Source: Franzmannia qiaohouensis
Lineage (GTDB): Bacteria; Pseudomonadota; Gammaproteobacteria; Pseudomonadales; Halomonadaceae
Assembly: GCF_031451695.1 (NCBI RefSeq)
Contig: NZ_JARWAM010000004.1
Location: 248,001-312,000 of the forward strand
DNA: 64,000 nt
Direction: 5' to 3'
The position numbers and the translations under genes were made by a program. The notes beneath the pieces are model-generated. The model saw nothing but the letters and a program-made list of their open reading frames with translations. It was not told the origin of the DNA and ran no database searches. Below, piece after piece: positions 9,001 to 17,772 of this stretch. The stretch's first letter is position 1. Every line of letters begins with the position of its first letter.

Positions 9001-9283
9001 GTCATGCCTCATAGCGGTTGTGTGATGGATCGAGCAAAGGTTTCCATTTTGGAAACACTAGTTTTCGATTGTACCCACTTATTCCGCAAAGACCGAGCCC
9101 CTATACTGCCTCGGTCTTCACCAGCACCGGCCCCGCCGGACGCGGGTGAGACCAACGCCATCAGGCAACGGGCAATGGTGCCCACGCCTGGATGACGCCT
9201 TCAGTGCAACTCGCTTGTGCGCGGCCGGCTATCTCCCGATGACCGGCGCGCTTTCTTTTGCCCGTCACCTGCCCCCTGGTCAC
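9001..9283. other. gene-free region upstream of the LysR gene
   Basis: No supported gene lies here. It holds a perfect palindrome GTTTCCA-TTT-TGGAAAC at 9040-9056, 40 bp upstream of the lysR start and a plausible autoregulatory site. A 9-bp inverted repeat AAGACCGAG / CTCGGTCTT with a 12-nt loop lies at 9089-9118. I see nothing further until the eda terminator at 9284. Confidence 0.5.
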
Positions 9284-9312
9284 AAAAAAGACCCGCTCAC
9301 GGGGAACGGGTC
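9284..9312 (-). terminator. terminator of the zwf-pgl-eda operon
   Basis: On the minus strand GACCCG and CGGGTC form a stem around an 11-nt loop, followed directly by TTTTTT. It begins 45 bp after the eda stop. Confidence 0.85.
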
Positions 9313-9357
9313 GAACAACAGCACGGGCTGTCGAGAGAGATCGTATTCAGGGCCGCC

Positions 9358-10020
9358 TCAGTGGTGGAAGCGCTCCGCTGCCTGGCGCGCCAGCTCACGG
9401 ATGGCATCCCAGTCCTCGGCCTCGACCAGCGCCTTGGGGGTCAACCAGGAGCCCCCCACGCACATCACATTGGGCAGCGCCAGGTACTCGTCGGCGTTGT
9501 CGACGCTGATCCCGCCGGTGGGGCAGAAGCGCGCCTCGGGAATCGGCGCGCCGAAGGCCTTGATCGCCTTGGCACCACCGCTCGACTCGGCGGGGAAGAA
9601 CTTGAAGCGCCGGTAGCCATACTGCCAGCCGGTCATCAGCTCGGAGATGGTCGATACGCCGGGCAGCATCGGCACCGGGCTCTCGACACCGTAGCGGTAG
9701 AGCGCCTCGGTAGCACCCGGGGTGACCACGAAGTCGGCACCGACCTCCTCGGCCTGACGGTACTGGGCCGGGGTCAATACCGTACCAACCCCGATGCTGG
9801 CCCCCGGCAAGGCGTCGCGCATGCGCTTGATCGCCTCCAGCGCACAGTCGGTACGCAGCGTCACCTCGAGCACGCTCAGGCCACCCTCGACCAGGGCGCG
9901 GCCCATCGGCACCGCGTCCTCGAGCCGCTCGATGGTAATCACCGGGATCACTTCGGCCTTGAGGCAGATGCTGTCGAGCTCGGTGGTGCGCGTGGATGGC
10001 AGCTGCTTGTCGATAGTCAT
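9358..10020 (-). CDS. eda: KDPG/KHG aldolase (Entner-Doudoroff)
   Basis: Cleaves 2-keto-3-deoxy-6-phosphogluconate to pyruvate and glyceraldehyde 3-phosphate. The 220 residues form a single class I aldolase barrel. E52 in LEVTLRT is the general acid/base, and K140 in RRFKFFPAE is the Schiff-base lysine. It is the last gene of zwf-pgl-eda, 21 bp after pgl. The 6-phosphogluconate dehydratase gene edd is not in the window. Control by HexR is expected from the neighbouring hexR. Confidence 0.97.
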   Translation of the reverse strand: MTIDKQLPSTRTTELDSICLKAEVIPVITIERLEDAVPMGRALVEGGLSVLEVTLRTDCALEAIKRMRDALPGASIGVGTVLTPAQYRQAEEVGADFVVTPGATEALYRYGVESPVPMLPGVSTISELMTGWQYGYRRFKFFPAESSGGAKAIKAFGAPIPEARFCPTGGISVDNADEYLALPNVMCVGGSWLTPKALVEAEDWDAIRELARQAAERFHH

Positions 10021-10041
10021 GATCAGAGTCTCCAGAAAAGG

Positions 10042-10707
10042 TCAGGGCGCCCAGTAGATCGCCAGCGGACAGGCCAGGAAAGCGCGGATAGGCAGCGCAC
10101 GCACATCGTCGCCCCCCAGCGCCGCGGCCAGTACGCTGCGCTTGTCGTCGCCGTTGATATGCAGCATATGGCGGCGCGCCTGATGCAGGCGGCCGGCACT
10201 GAAGGTGATCCGCGGCTGCGGCTGGCTGGGCGTGCGCACCGCCACCAGCGGCTCGTCGCTGGACAGCGCCAGGTCGAGCTCGCGACTGTCGGGAAACAGC
10301 GAGGCGGTATGGCCGTCGCCGCCCATGCCAAGGACGACCACGCTGGCCGGCCAGGCCAGCGACTCAACCCGTTCGCTGACGTCGGCAACGCCCTGCTCGG
10401 GAGTTCCCGCGGCACTGGTCAGCGCCACGAAATTGGCCGCCGCGGCCGGCCCCTGCAGCAGATGCTCACGCACCAGCCGGGCATTGCTGTCGGGGCTGTC
10501 GTCGGCGACCCAGCGCTCGTCGGCGAGGGTCACGTCGACCCGCGACCACGGCAGGTCATAGGCGGCCAGGGCGTGAAAGAACGGTACCGGGGTCGAGCCG
10601 CCGGACACCACCAGCAGCACTCTCTGCTGCGCGTCGAGGTCGCTGCGCAGCGCTTCGGCGACCGCCTCGGCGAGCTGCACGGCGAGTTGTTGGCGAGCCT
10701 GGCTCAT
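10042..10707 (-). CDS. pgl: 6-phosphogluconolactonase
   Basis: Hydrolyses 6-phosphogluconolactone made by Zwf. The protein is 221 residues from the ATG at 10705-10707, which has GAGGA 8 bp upstream; an earlier ATG at 10722 lies inside zwf and is less likely. Family features include VVSGGSTPVPFF near residue 38, LADERWV near 70 and GMGGDGHTASLFP near 130. The zwf stop is one base before this start, so the two are translationally coupled. Confidence 0.95.
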   Translation of the reverse strand: MSQARQQLAVQLAEAVAEALRSDLDAQQRVLLVVSGGSTPVPFFHALAAYDLPWSRVDVTLADERWVADDSPDSNARLVREHLLQGPAAAANFVALTSAAGTPEQGVADVSERVESLAWPASVVVLGMGGDGHTASLFPDSRELDLALSSDEPLVAVRTPSQPQPRITFSAGRLHQARRHMLHINGDDKRSVLAAALGGDDVRALPIRAFLACPLAIYWAP

Positions 10708-10708
10708 G

Positions 10709-12202
10709 TCAGTAATCCTCATACCAGCTGCGACCGTCCTGGGTGATCATGGCAATCGATGCGACAGGCCCCCAGGACCCCGCCGGATAGCGCCGCGGCG
10801 GCATCTCGCGCGCTTCCCAGCCGGCGATCAACTGATCGCACCAGCGCCAGGCGTGCTCGACCTCGTCGCGGCGCACGAACAGGTACTGCTGGCCCTTCAT
10901 GACCTCGAGCAGCAGACGCTCGTAGGCATCGGGAATCCGCGACTTGGGGAAGGCGTTGTTGAAATCCAGGTGCAGCGGCCCGGGACGCAGGCGCATGCCC
11001 TTGTCGAGCCCGCTGTCCTTGGTCAATACCTGCAGCGCGATACCCTCCTCCGGCTGCAGGCGGATAATCAGCTTGTTGGCGGCCAGGCCGCGCTGGTCCG
11101 GGTCGAAGATATAGTGCGGCTGCTGGCGGAAGTGGATGACGATCTGCGACAGCTTCTCGGGCATGCGCTTGCCGGTACGCAGGTAGAACGGCACCCCCGC
11201 CCAGCGCCAGTTGGCGACCTCGGTCTTCATGGCGACGAAGGTCTCGGTATGGCTGTCGGTGTTGGCGCCCTCCTCCTCGAGGTAGCCGGGCACGCTCTTG
11301 CCCTCGCTGGTACCGGCAGTGTACTGGCCGCGTACCACGTCGCGCCCCAACGCCTCGCCGACGAACGGCTTGAGCGCCTTGAGCACCTTGACCTTCTCGT
11401 CGCGAATGGCGTCGGCGTCGAGGTTCGACGGCGGGTCCATGGCGATCAGGCACAGCAGCTGCAGCAGGTGGTTCTGCACCATGTCGCGCAGCTGGCCGGC
11501 CTGGTCGAAGTAGCCCCAGCGGCCCTCGATGCCGACCTGCTCGGCGACGGTGATCTCCACGTGGGAGATATGGTTCTGGTTCCACTGGGTACCGAACAGC
11601 GGATTGGCGAAGCGCAGCGCGATCAGGTTTTGCACCGTCTCCTTGCCCAGGTAGTGGTCGATGCGGTAGATCCGCGACTCGGGGAACACCTCGCCGATCA
11701 CGTCGTTGATCTGCTGCGATGACTCGAGGTCGTAGCCGATCGGCTTCTCCACCACCACCCGGACGCTATCGTCGAGGCTGCCGCTGGCCTGCAGGTTACG
11801 GCAGATATCGCCGTAGATGCTGGCCGGTACCGAGAGATAGACCACCATCGGCCGCGGTGACCCTTCGCGCCAGGCGCGGATCGCCTCGTAGCCCTCGACG
11901 CTGGCGAAATCCAGCTTGAGGTAGTCGAGACGCGCCATGAAACGCTTGAGGCTGGCCTTGTCCTGCTCGCTGCTCTTTACCCGCCGCTGCAGGGCATCGG
12001 CGACCTGCTGGCGAAACGCCTCGCCGTCGAGGTCCTGCCGCGCCAGGCCAACCAGCCGGGTACCCTCGGGCAGCAGCCCCTCGCGGTCGAGGTGATAGAG
12101 CGCCGGAAACAGCTTGCGCAGCGCCAGATCGCCCAGCGCGCCGAACATCGCCAGATCGATCTCGGTGTCGGCAACGCTCGGCATTGCGCTGTGCTGACTC
12201 AT
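10709..12202 (-). CDS. zwf: glucose-6-phosphate 1-dehydrogenase
   Basis: First enzyme of the oxidative pentose-phosphate and Entner-Doudoroff routes, making NADPH. The 497 residues match the family. The nucleotide motif appears as GALGDLALRKL (residues 21-31; the usual form is GASGDLA), and the active-site IDHYLGKE motif is present near residue 185. It is first in zwf-pgl-eda and diverges from hexR across a 245-bp region that carries HexR-like operators. Confidence 0.97.
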   Translation of the reverse strand: MSQHSAMPSVADTEIDLAMFGALGDLALRKLFPALYHLDREGLLPEGTRLVGLARQDLDGEAFRQQVADALQRRVKSSEQDKASLKRFMARLDYLKLDFASVEGYEAIRAWREGSPRPMVVYLSVPASIYGDICRNLQASGSLDDSVRVVVEKPIGYDLESSQQINDVIGEVFPESRIYRIDHYLGKETVQNLIALRFANPLFGTQWNQNHISHVEITVAEQVGIEGRWGYFDQAGQLRDMVQNHLLQLLCLIAMDPPSNLDADAIRDEKVKVLKALKPFVGEALGRDVVRGQYTAGTSEGKSVPGYLEEEGANTDSHTETFVAMKTEVANWRWAGVPFYLRTGKRMPEKLSQIVIHFRQQPHYIFDPDQRGLAANKLIIRLQPEEGIALQVLTKDSGLDKGMRLRPGPLHLDFNNAFPKSRIPDAYERLLLEVMKGQQYLFVRRDEVEHAWRWCDQLIAGWEAREMPPRRYPAGSWGPVASIAMITQDGRSWYEDY

Positions 12203-12236
12203 GCCTTGCCCCCTGAAATTTGGTTAACTTACCGAT

Positions 12237-12266
12237 AAAATACGTTTACGCCGACGGATAAAGCAA
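12237..12266 (-). promoter_or_regulatory. possible zwf promoter
   Basis: On the minus strand TTGCTT (12261-12266) and TATTTT (12237-12242) are 18 bp apart, 35 bp upstream of the zwf start. A half-conserved HexR-like sequence TGTAATTTTACTACC (12275-12289) lies just upstream of the -35 element. Confidence 0.4.
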
Positions 12267-12355
12267 CATTTATCTGTAATTTTACTACCAAAGATGCAGC
12301 ATCGTCGAGACGGATATGGTCATCCAGGCGACCCCAGGCTAGGATAACCAGCACC

Positions 12356-12375
12356 ATGTAGTTAAATCACTACAT
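12356..12375. promoter_or_regulatory. probable HexR operator
   Basis: A 20-bp palindrome with 7-bp arms, ATGTAGT and ACTACAT, around TAAATC. It resembles the known gammaproteobacterial HexR site TGTAATTAAATTACA but has wider spacing. It lies 72 bp upstream of hexR in the zwf/hexR divergent region, where HexR operators are normally found. Confidence 0.55.
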
Positions 12376-12447
12376 CATCGGCCGCCATGCATCAAGGGCC
12401 GCCGCCGCAACCCGGCGACGGCCTCAGCTACCAAGAGTCTAGCCCCC

Positions 12448-13305
12448 ATGTCCAGCCATGACCTGATCGAACGCATTCGCAACCGACTGGACGAGCTCAA
12501 CCGCTCCGAGCGCAAGGTCGCCGACGTGATACTCGCCGACCCGGCCTCGGCTACCGGCATGAGCATCGCCACCCTGGCCCAGGCCTCCTCGGTCAGTGAA
12601 CCCACGGTCAACCGCTTCTGCCGCAACTTCGATGCCAAGGGCTATCCCGACTTCAAGATCAAGCTGGCCCAGAGCCTGGCCGGCGGCACACCCTATGTCA
12701 GCCGCAGCGTGGAGCGTGACGACGACGCTGCCGGCTACGGCGACAAGATCTTTGGCGCCACCATCGCCGCCCTCGACGAGGCGCGCCGGGCGCTGGATGC
12801 CAAGCGCGTCGAGCGTGCCGTCAACTACCTGATCCAGGCCAAGCAGATTCACTTCTTCGGCCTTGGCGCTTCGGGGCCGGTGGCCCAGGACGCCCAGCAC
12901 AAGTTCTTCCGTTTCAACATGCCGGTGATGGCCTACGAAGACGTGCTGATGCAGCGCATGGTCGCCGCTGCCTGCCACACCGGCGACGTAGTGGTGATCA
13001 TCTCCTACACCGGGCGCACCCGTGAGCTGGTCGAGATCGCCCGCCTGGCGCGGGAGAACGGCGCGGTAGTGCTGGGCATCACCGCCCCCGGCTCACCGCT
13101 GGCCGGCGAGTGCACCGAGACCCTCGAGGTGACCACGCCGGAGGACACCGACGTCTATATGCCGATGACCTCGCGGATGATCCACCTGGCACTGATCGAC
13201 GTACTGGCCACCGGCGTCACCCTGCGCCGCGGCGAGGACTTCCTGATCCATCTCAAGAAGATCAAGGATAGCCTCCAGGCCACGCGCTTCCCCGCCGGCG
13301 GCTAA
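12448..13305 (+). CDS. hexR: HexR family (RpiR-type) regulator of central carbon metabolism
   Basis: A 285-residue RpiR-family repressor. The N-terminal helix-turn-helix (about 1-77) has LAQASSVSEPTVNRFCRNFDAKG, and a SIS sugar-phosphate-binding domain (about 120-260) has FFGLGASGPVAQDAQHK and ISYTGRTRELVEIA. HexR proteins repress zwf, edd and eda and are released by KDPG. Divergent placement next to zwf-pgl-eda strongly supports the name. Confidence 0.95.
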   Translation: MSSHDLIERIRNRLDELNRSERKVADVILADPASATGMSIATLAQASSVSEPTVNRFCRNFDAKGYPDFKIKLAQSLAGGTPYVSRSVERDDDAAGYGDKIFGATIAALDEARRALDAKRVERAVNYLIQAKQIHFFGLGASGPVAQDAQHKFFRFNMPVMAYEDVLMQRMVAAACHTGDVVVIISYTGRTRELVEIARLARENGAVVLGITAPGSPLAGECTETLEVTTPEDTDVYMPMTSRMIHLALIDVLATGVTLRRGEDFLIHLKKIKDSLQATRFPAGG

Positions 13306-13405
13306 CCCAGACCAGCCGAACTCGCCACACAGAGGTTTGCGACGGGAACCGATTGGCGCATCATGGGTCTCTGCCCAGGCATCCCGTTTCCCCGTCGGAG
13401 TCCAC

Positions 13406-14161
13406 ATGCTCGCCGATTCGTTACCCGTTCGACGGCTGCTGGCTGCCCTGGCGGGCAGCGCCTTGCTCTGCACCAGCGCCCAGGCCCTGGAGCGCGAGGA
13501 GCTGCAGCGCCAGCTGGCCGCTCCCGCCCAGCTGCAGGGCAGCTTCGAACAGCGCCACTGGCTGGCAGACCAGCAGTCGCGGCTGCACAGCGACGGCCGT
13601 TTCCTCTATCAACGCGAACGCCTGCTGGTGTGGCGATTCGTTTCACCCCGCGAGGCCACCCTGGCCTTCCCGAAGCGCCTGCCTGGCCCCCGAGAGGAGG
13701 TCGAGGAGGAAGGTCTGCCGGACCGCGAGCTGCTTGATGAGCTGCTCCCCCGCAGGGTCGAATTCGGCCGCCACCTGGTCGACCTGCTGGGTGGCAACTG
13801 GGCGGCGCTAGAGGAGGACTACGCCATCGCCCTGGCTGGCGAACGCGACGACTGGCAGGCCCGTTTCAGCCCCCGTGCCCCCGCCCTGGAACGCGAACTC
13901 GGTGAGCTGCTGCTGATCGGCGATGCCAGCGGCTGGCAGCAAATGGAGATCCAGGGCGCCAACGGCGACGAGCTGCAGGTGGTGTTCTCATCGGTCAGCC
14001 CGATGGTCGATGATTCGCTGAGCGACTTCCTCGGCCAGTGGCTGCAGGTCGACAGCGATGCCGGCGAGGAAGACAGCGAGGCGCAAGAGGAGTCGGAGGA
14101 TGACGATAGCCCGGTAATGGCCGAGGAGCTCGATCCTGAAGAGATCGACGAACAGGATTGA
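13406..14161 (+). CDS. LolA-like periplasmic protein with acidic C-terminal tail
   Basis: A 251-residue secreted protein. The start at 13406 has CGGAG 5 bp upstream and gives a signal peptide cut near SAQALE (about residue 28). The segment LQGSFEQRHWLADQQSRLHSDGRFLYQRERLLVWRF matches the start of the LolA fold, which carries lipoproteins or lipids across the periplasm. The last 35 residues are strongly acidic (EDSEAQEESEDDDS). It is probably not the housekeeping LolA, which is normally linked to ftsK and is shorter; its true ligand is unknown. Confidence 0.7.
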   Translation: MLADSLPVRRLLAALAGSALLCTSAQALEREELQRQLAAPAQLQGSFEQRHWLADQQSRLHSDGRFLYQRERLLVWRFVSPREATLAFPKRLPGPREEVEEEGLPDRELLDELLPRRVEFGRHLVDLLGGNWAALEEDYAIALAGERDDWQARFSPRAPALERELGELLLIGDASGWQQMEIQGANGDELQVVFSSVSPMVDDSLSDFLGQWLQVDSDAGEEDSEAQEESEDDDSPVMAEELDPEEIDEQD

Positions 14162-14253
14162 GCCGCGGCGCGCTCAAGTTCGCTTCTGGCAAGCCGATAG
14201 TGCTGTCAGGAAACGTGTGGCGATGCTCGCCGCGCGTCGACAGGAGCACACGG

Positions 14254-14886
14254 ATGAACGTCAAGTCTTCGCCGGGCGCCGCCACCCTCGCGCTGATCGT
14301 GGTGGTGGTGCTTGCCCTGGCCGGCCTGGGCCTATCGCTTAGCGAACTGCGCCTGCCACTGGGCCCACAGGAGCTGGTGGCGTTGGCGGTATACGGCCTG
14401 TCTGCGGCCGGGCTGATCTGCCTGCTGACGCTGGTATCCAGCTTGGTCTCGGGCTTGCGTACTCAGCAGCTCGCGCTCAATCAGAGCCTCGAGACCCAGA
14501 GCCGCCAGCTACGCGCCGCCGAGGCCGCCCAGTTGATGGAGCGCTTCGTGCACCAGGCCGAGGCGCTACTCGACAAGGAGAGCCTTGATCCCAACAAGCG
14601 TAGCGTGCTGCGCTGCCTGGCCGTCGATGCGATGCGCGGCAACACCGGCCGCGGTGACCCCAATATCTCGCGTCTCGCGCGGCTATTCGAATGGCTGGCC
14701 GGCGAAGCCGAACAAGCCAGCGGCGACAGCGCCCGTCTGGGCCTGATCGACCCGGTGCTGCGCCAGTACGCCGAGATCGCCGAGCAGCTGTGCCAGGTCG
14801 GCGAATGCGAGCCAGAGCGCATGGCAGTGTTTCTACGCCACCAGCCGCGGCGCCCGGCCGCAGCGAGTGACGAATCCGCCGACTAG
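14254..14886 (+). CDS. hypothetical membrane protein with coiled coil
   Basis: I do not recognise this 210-residue protein. The start at 14254 has AGGAG 7 bp upstream. Two hydrophobic segments (about residues 9-29 and 40-62) are followed by a Gln/Ala-rich coiled-coil stretch (QQLALNQSLETQSRQLRAAEAAQ), and the rest looks soluble and helical. This suggests two membrane helices with a cytoplasmic C-terminal domain. It lies 92 bp after the LolA-like gene on the same strand and converges with ridA, 4 bp apart. Confidence 0.7.
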   Translation: MNVKSSPGAATLALIVVVVLALAGLGLSLSELRLPLGPQELVALAVYGLSAAGLICLLTLVSSLVSGLRTQQLALNQSLETQSRQLRAAEAAQLMERFVHQAEALLDKESLDPNKRSVLRCLAVDAMRGNTGRGDPNISRLARLFEWLAGEAEQASGDSARLGLIDPVLRQYAEIAEQLCQVGECEPERMAVFLRHQPRRPAAASDESAD

Positions 14887-14890
14887 CGGC

Positions 14891-15256
14891 TCAGCGGCTG
14901 CCGGGCACCAAGGCGGTGACGGTGATCTCGACCTTGAGCTCATCGGCCGGCAGCGGCGCGCACACGCAGGTACGCGCCGGCGCATGCCCCTCGGGTACCC
15001 AGGCATCCCAGACCGCGTTCATCGCCGCCACGTCCTGGCCATCCTTAAGGTAGATCGTCGCCGACAGCAGGTGCTCGCGGTCGGAGCCGATCTCGGCGAG
15101 CAGCGCATCGACCCGCGCCAGCATGCTCTCGGTCTGGGCAGTGATATCGCCATGGCGCGCCTCGGGCCCGGCCACCTGGCCACACAGCCAGGCCACACCG
15201 TTGTGGATTACCGCGCGGCTCATGCGCGCCTTGGTGTCATGACGGGTGATAGACAT
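14891..15256 (-). CDS. RidA family (YjgF/UK114) protein
   Basis: A 121-residue RidA-like enamine/imine deaminase-fold protein. From the ATG at 15254-15256 (AGGAGA 7 bp upstream) it contains VIHNGVAWLCGQVAG, a central QTESMLARVDALLAEIGSD segment and a C-terminal PARTCVCAPLPADELKVEI block. The conserved Arg of RidA (PAR, residue 95) is present. Some members hydrolyse reactive 2-aminoacrylate; subgroup membership is not certain here. The usp gene lies 50 bp upstream on the same strand, so the two may be co-transcribed. Confidence 0.85.
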   Translation of the reverse strand: MSITRHDTKARMSRAVIHNGVAWLCGQVAGPEARHGDITAQTESMLARVDALLAEIGSDREHLLSATIYLKDGQDVAAMNAVWDAWVPEGHAPARTCVCAPLPADELKVEITVTALVPGSR

Positions 15257-15306
15257 GCAGGTTTCTCCTTGCGTTCTAAAATGGATATTTTCGGTGCCGA
15301 GGTCGA

Positions 15307-16161
15307 TCAGCGCAGCAGCAGCACCGGCACGCTGGCGCGACGCAGCATCGCCGTGGTGGTGCTGCCCACCAGCAAGTGACGAATCCGCGAATGGCCGTAG
15401 GCACCCATCACCAGCAGGTCGATGCCCTGCTCTTCCTTGTAGTTGCGCAGGGTCTCCTCCACCTCGCCAGCGCGAATCGCCCCCTGCGCCTCTAACCCGG
15501 CGTTGCGCAGGGTCTTGAGCGCCCACTCGAGCTGTGAGCGGTTGTCACCGGTTTCGGCGCCGACGATCACCACGTGGACCGGAATGCCCTCGAACAGCGG
15601 GCTCTTGGCGATCATCTCGACGCCCTTGCGGGTGGTCTTGCTACCGTCAAAGGCGATCAGCACCTGGCTGGGTGTCTGGAACTGGTCCGGCACCATCAGG
15701 ATCGGTCGATGCAGGGTGCGCACCACCCGCTCGAGGTTCGAGCCCAGGTGGTCGACGGCCTGGTGAGCGGTCTCGCCGCGCTTGCCGATCACCAGCAGGC
15801 GGATCTCGTTCTCCAGCTCGCTGAGCGTCTCGACCAGGGTACCGTTGCGCTGGCGGGTGGCCGGCTCGCCAACACCGGCCCCCACCGCCCGGGTCTTGGC
15901 CGCAGACAGCATCACCCGGCCCTGCTCCTGGGCCAGCTTGGCACGCTGCTCATCGAGACTGGCCAGCTCCTCCAGCAGGTGCTCCCGGGAGCCCAGGCCG
16001 ATATTGCCGGACAGGTCCGCCTCGGCGGTCTGCGGGTGGTTGTCCACCACGTGCAGGAAGGTCAGCGGCGCCGCCAGCGCCTGGCTGGCCCAGGCGGCGT
16101 AGTCGCATACGCCTTCAGAAAAGCGCGAGCCGTCGATGGCGGCCATTACCTGATCTGTCAT
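15307..16161 (-). CDS. universal stress protein, tandem UspA domains
   Basis: A 284-residue cytoplasmic protein of two fused Usp domains (about residues 1-145 and 150-284). The second has the ATP-binding signature GAYGHSRIRHLLVGSTT; the first has a weaker GKRGETAHQAVDHLGSN version. Tandem Usp proteins of this type are often linked to SulP transporters or salt stress. Here sulP lies 120 bp upstream on the same strand. Confidence 0.9.
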   Translation of the reverse strand: MTDQVMAAIDGSRFSEGVCDYAAWASQALAAPLTFLHVVDNHPQTAEADLSGNIGLGSREHLLEELASLDEQRAKLAQEQGRVMLSAAKTRAVGAGVGEPATRQRNGTLVETLSELENEIRLLVIGKRGETAHQAVDHLGSNLERVVRTLHRPILMVPDQFQTPSQVLIAFDGSKTTRKGVEMIAKSPLFEGIPVHVVIVGAETGDNRSQLEWALKTLRNAGLEAQGAIRAGEVEETLRNYKEEQGIDLLVMGAYGHSRIRHLLVGSTTTAMLRRASVPVLLLR

Positions 16162-16281
16162 CGTGTCGTGTCCCGAACTGGCGTGGGTTGGCGCTCGGCG
16201 TCGAGCGTTACTCTCAAGCTATAACACCTCGTTCTACACCATCGGCCCGAATTAGCACAGCGCCATGCGGGCCGAGGCGAC

Positions 16282-17772
16282 TCAGTGCCCGCCCATCAGT
16301 TTCTCGACCGCGGCGGGGTCGTCGTGCACCGCATAGCGGTCGACGATAGTGGCGCTGGCTTCATTGAGCCCGATCAGCTCGACCTCGGTGCCCTCGCGGC
16401 GGAACTTGATCACCACCCGATCCAGGGTCTGGACGGCGGTAATGTCCCAGAAGTGGGCGCGGGACAGGTCGATGGTGACCTTCTCCACGGTTTCCTTGAA
16501 GTCGAAGGACTCACCGAAGCGCTCGGAGGAGGCGAAGAACACCTGGCCGACGATCCGGTAGATGCGGCGGCTGCCTCCGTCGGCCTCTTCGGAGCCTATA
16601 TACAGGATGTTGCCGACCTTGTTGGCGAAGAACATCGCTGCCAGCAGCACGCCGACGAATACGCCGATGGCCAGGTTATGGGTGCCCACCGTGGTCACCA
16701 CGGTGGCCAGCATCACGATATTCGTGCTCATCGGGTGCTTCTTGAGGTCGCGGATCGAGGCCCAGCTGAAGGTACCGATGGAGACCATGATCATCACCGC
16801 CACCAGCGCCGCCATGGGGATCTGTGACACCCATTCGGAGAGGAACACCACCATCATCAGCAGTACCACCCCGGCAATCAGGGTCGACAGCCGAGTCCGC
16901 CCGCCGGATTTGATGTTGATTACCGACTGGCCAATCATCGCGCAGCCGGCCATGCCGCCCATCAAGCCGGAGCCGATATTGGCGATGCCCTGGCCCTTGC
17001 ACTCGCGGTTCTTGTCACTGGGCGTATCGGTGAGGTCGTCGACGATGGTGGCGGTCATCATCGACTCCAGCAGGCCGACCACGGTGAGCATCAGCGCATA
17101 GGGCAGCACGATCCACAGTGTCTCGAGGGTGAGCGGCACGTCCGGCCACAGGAATACCGGCAGGGTATCCGGCAGCTCGCCCATATCACCCACGCTGCGG
17201 ATATCCATGCCGCTGATCATGTACACCGCGGTCAGCACGACGATGCAGACCAGCGGCGAGGGAATCGACCTGCCGATGACCGGCAGGTAGGGAAAGCCGT
17301 AGATGATCGCCAGGCCCGCCACCGTCATGGCATAGACGTGCCAGGTAACGCCGGTTAGCTCCGGCAGCTGAGCCATGAAGATCAGGATTGCCAGGGCATT
17401 GACGAAGCCGGTGACCACCGAGCGCGATACGAAGCGCATCAGCTCGGCGAGCTTGAGATAGCCGGCGACGATCTGCAGCACCCCGGTGAGCAGGGTGGCC
17501 ACCAGCAGGTATTCCAGGCCGTGGTCACGCACCAGGGTCACCATCAGCAGCGCCATGGCGCCGGTGGCAGCGGAGATCATGCCCGGGCGGCCGCCGGTGA
17601 AAGCGATGATCACGGCGATGCAGAAGGAGGCGTAGAGGCCGACCTTGGGGTCGACCCCGGCGATGATCGAGAAGGCGATGGCCTCGGGAATCAGCGCCAG
17701 TGCGACGACGATGCCGGCGAGGGTGTCGCCCTTGAGGTTGGAGAACCAGCTCTGCTTGATTGTTTCGAACAT
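16282..17772 (-). CDS. SulP family inorganic anion transporter with STAS domain
   Basis: A 496-residue inner-membrane transporter. The N-terminal part (to about residue 385) is hydrophobic with about 10-12 helices, including LAGIVVALALIPEAIAFSIIAGVDPKVGLYAS, GRPGMISAATGAMA and the QGIANIGSGLMGGMAG loop. The C-terminal STAS domain (about 400-496) includes DLSRAHFWDITAVQTLD. SulP members carry sulfate, bicarbonate or other anions; this compact subgroup is often called sulfate or bicarbonate permease. The usp gene lies downstream. Confidence 0.92.
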   Translation of the reverse strand: MFETIKQSWFSNLKGDTLAGIVVALALIPEAIAFSIIAGVDPKVGLYASFCIAVIIAFTGGRPGMISAATGAMALLMVTLVRDHGLEYLLVATLLTGVLQIVAGYLKLAELMRFVSRSVVTGFVNALAILIFMAQLPELTGVTWHVYAMTVAGLAIIYGFPYLPVIGRSIPSPLVCIVVLTAVYMISGMDIRSVGDMGELPDTLPVFLWPDVPLTLETLWIVLPYALMLTVVGLLESMMTATIVDDLTDTPSDKNRECKGQGIANIGSGLMGGMAGCAMIGQSVINIKSGGRTRLSTLIAGVVLLMMVVFLSEWVSQIPMAALVAVMIMVSIGTFSWASIRDLKKHPMSTNIVMLATVVTTVGTHNLAIGVFVGVLLAAMFFANKVGNILYIGSEEADGGSRRIYRIVGQVFFASSERFGESFDFKETVEKVTIDLSRAHFWDITAVQTLDRVVIKFRREGTEVELIGLNEASATIVDRYAVHDDPAAVEKLMGGH

